DNA of 14,948 bases from Acidobacteriota bacterium (GTDB lineage: Bacteria > Acidobacteriota > UBA6911 > RPQK01 > JADFOI01): assembly GCA_030624355.1 (NCBI GenBank), contig JAUXKG010000015.1, positions 1-14,948 on the forward strand. The letters run 5' to 3'. The first letter of the stretch is position 1. Every line of letters starts with the position of its first letter. The notes below the pieces were generated by a model. It was not told where the DNA came from. It ran no database searches and saw only the letters and a program-made list of their open reading frames with translations. This document shows, in pieces, positions 14,117 to 14,948 of the stretch. Both the position numbers and the translations under genes were made by a program.

Positions 14117-14914
14117 TCAGGCGTGGTGGATTTGCTTTCCCTCCAGCTCCAGATAAGGTCTGATCTGGTTCACAACTTCTTCAAATTCGTATGGAAGAAG
14201 GGACTGAAAGCCGTCGGACAGTGCTTCCTCAGGTCTGGGATGAACCTCGACCATAAGGCCGTCGGCGCCGGCGGCGATAGCGGCCTTGCACATGGGCTGA
14301 ATCAGTGATTTGTACCCGGTGCCATGGGTAGGGTCGACGATAACGGGAAGGTGACTCCACTCTTTGAGCAGGGAGACAGCGGAGAGGTCCAGGGTGTTTC
14401 GAGTTGCGTCCTCGAAAGTTCGGATGCCACGTTCGCAGAGAACCACCGATGAATTCCCACCGCTGAGGATATATTCCGCAGACATCAGTGTTTCTTTCAC
14501 TGTACACATCATGCCCCGTTTGAGGAGCACCGGCCGATCGATCTGGCCCAGTTTCTTGAGAAGAGGGAAGTTTTGCATATTACGGGCGCCAACCTGCAGC
14601 AGGTCGGCGTACTCAGCAACCAGATCCAGGTCTTCCGGAGAGAGAACTTCGGTCACTATGGGCAAGCCGGTTTCCTGACGGGCCTTTGCCAGGAGTTTGA
14701 GGCCCTCGGCTTCAAGCCCCTGGAAGCTGTAGGGGGAGGTTCGCGGTTTGAAGGCCCCTCCTCTAAGCATGTTGGCACCTGCCTCTCTAACCAGGTGTGC
14801 AGTGCGGATGATCTGCTCCTCACTCTCGACTGAGCAGGGACCCGCAGCCAGCAGAACTCCACCGTCCCCCACTTGAATATCAGCAAACGCAACAACCGTC
14901 GATTCCTCGATCAC
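14117..14914 (-). CDS. aroF: 3-deoxy-7-phosphoheptulonate (DAHP) synthase, type I-beta, catalytic domain
   Basis: This enzyme condenses phosphoenolpyruvate and erythrose 4-phosphate in the first step of the shikimate pathway. The TIM-barrel is complete: AGPCSVES (24-31) with metal ligand C27, the substrate-binding KPRTSPYSFQG (57-67), GARNMQNFPLL, LLKRG (130-134) and CERGIRTFE (160-168). The remaining metal ligands are H197 (VDPTHG), E223 (MVEVHP) and D234 (LSDGFQS). The only usable start in this frame is GTG 14914, giving 265 aa with no ribosome-binding site. Many type I-beta enzymes carry an N-terminal ferredoxin-like regulatory domain of about 70 aa. Upstream of the GTG, the codons encode PFNLASR behind an in-frame TAA, which looks like the remnant of the linker from that domain. 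As it stands the protein would be a short, probably feedback-insensitive form. Confidence 0.92.
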   Translation of the reverse strand: MIEESTVVAFADIQVGDGGVLLAAGPCSVESEEQIIRTAHLVREAGANMLRGGAFKPRTSPYSFQGLEAEGLKLLAKARQETGLPIVTEVLSPEDLDLVAEYADLLQVGARNMQNFPLLKKLGQIDRPVLLKRGMMCTVKETLMSAEYILSGGNSSVVLCERGIRTFEDATRNTLDLSAVSLLKEWSHLPVIVDPTHGTGYKSLIQPMCKAAIAAGADGLMVEVHPRPEEALSDGFQSLLPYEFEEVVNQIRPYLELEGKQIHHA

Positions 14915-14938
14915 AAGTCGCGAAGCTAGATTGAACGG

Positions 14939-14941
14939 TTA
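14939..14941 (-). other. In-frame TAA in the DAHP synthase linker
   Basis: Read on the minus strand from the window edge, the codons in the aroF frame give Ile-Leu-stop-Pro-Phe-Asn-Leu-Ala-Ser-Arg and run straight into the catalytic domain. Type I-beta DAHP synthases with the regulatory domain have a linker of the form LKPYKL(V/A)SRE at this place (the Thermotoga maritima enzyme, for example). The TAA falls exactly at the conserved lysine, and AAA to TAA is a single change. Only two codons beyond it are inside the window. Confidence 0.65.
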
Positions 14942-14948
14942 CAGGATG

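Overview
The window is a gene-dense piece of bacterial chromosome of moderate G+C. It has short intergenic gaps, no rRNA or tRNA gene, no CRISPR array and no transposase. GTG and TTG starts are frequent, and Shine-Dalgarno sequences are clear for some genes and absent for others. Nothing in it fixes the taxonomy. The gene mix (an FAD/Fe-S 2-hydroxyacid dehydrogenase fusion, a YbdK-type carboxylate-amine ligase, a NYN-LOTUS protein, a type I-beta DAHP synthase) would suit an environmental Gram-negative lineage such as Acidobacteriota, but that is a low-confidence inference.

Layout, left to right. (1) A LOG-family protein on the minus strand, cut by the left edge. (2) Divergent from it, on the plus strand, a T7-gp4/Twinkle-like primase-helicase: CHC2 zinc finger, TOPRIM and a DnaB-type RecA helicase core in one chain. 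It is split near its 3' end by a -1 frame change at a CCC run; adding one C restores about 825 aa. (3) Convergent with it, a 962-aa FAD and Fe-S 2-hydroxyacid dehydrogenase (YdiJ/Dld-like). (4) A plus-strand run of four genes: SSAT-like GNAT acetyltransferase, YbdK-like carboxylate-amine ligase, LAT-like amino-acid permease and RidA with an N-terminal hydrophobic leader. These could form a small amino-acid/amine conjugation and transport module. (5) A convergent minus-strand MscS channel. (6) An intergenic region of 236 bases made largely of inverted and direct repeats. (7) TrxB followed by, and probably overlapping, an SDR oxidoreductase with an (FD)4 N-terminal extension. (8) A NYN (PIN-like nuclease) plus OST-HTH/LOTUS protein. 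(9) On the minus strand, the catalytic barrel of type I-beta DAHP synthase (aroF). The codons just upstream of its GTG start still read as the conserved linker to the missing N-terminal regulatory domain, interrupted by an in-frame TAA.

The most notable points are the primase-helicase fusion outside any recognisable phage context, with its precisely locatable frameshift, and the in-frame stop that separates the DAHP synthase barrel from its expected regulatory domain. Either lesion could be real or a sequence error; read-level evidence would decide.
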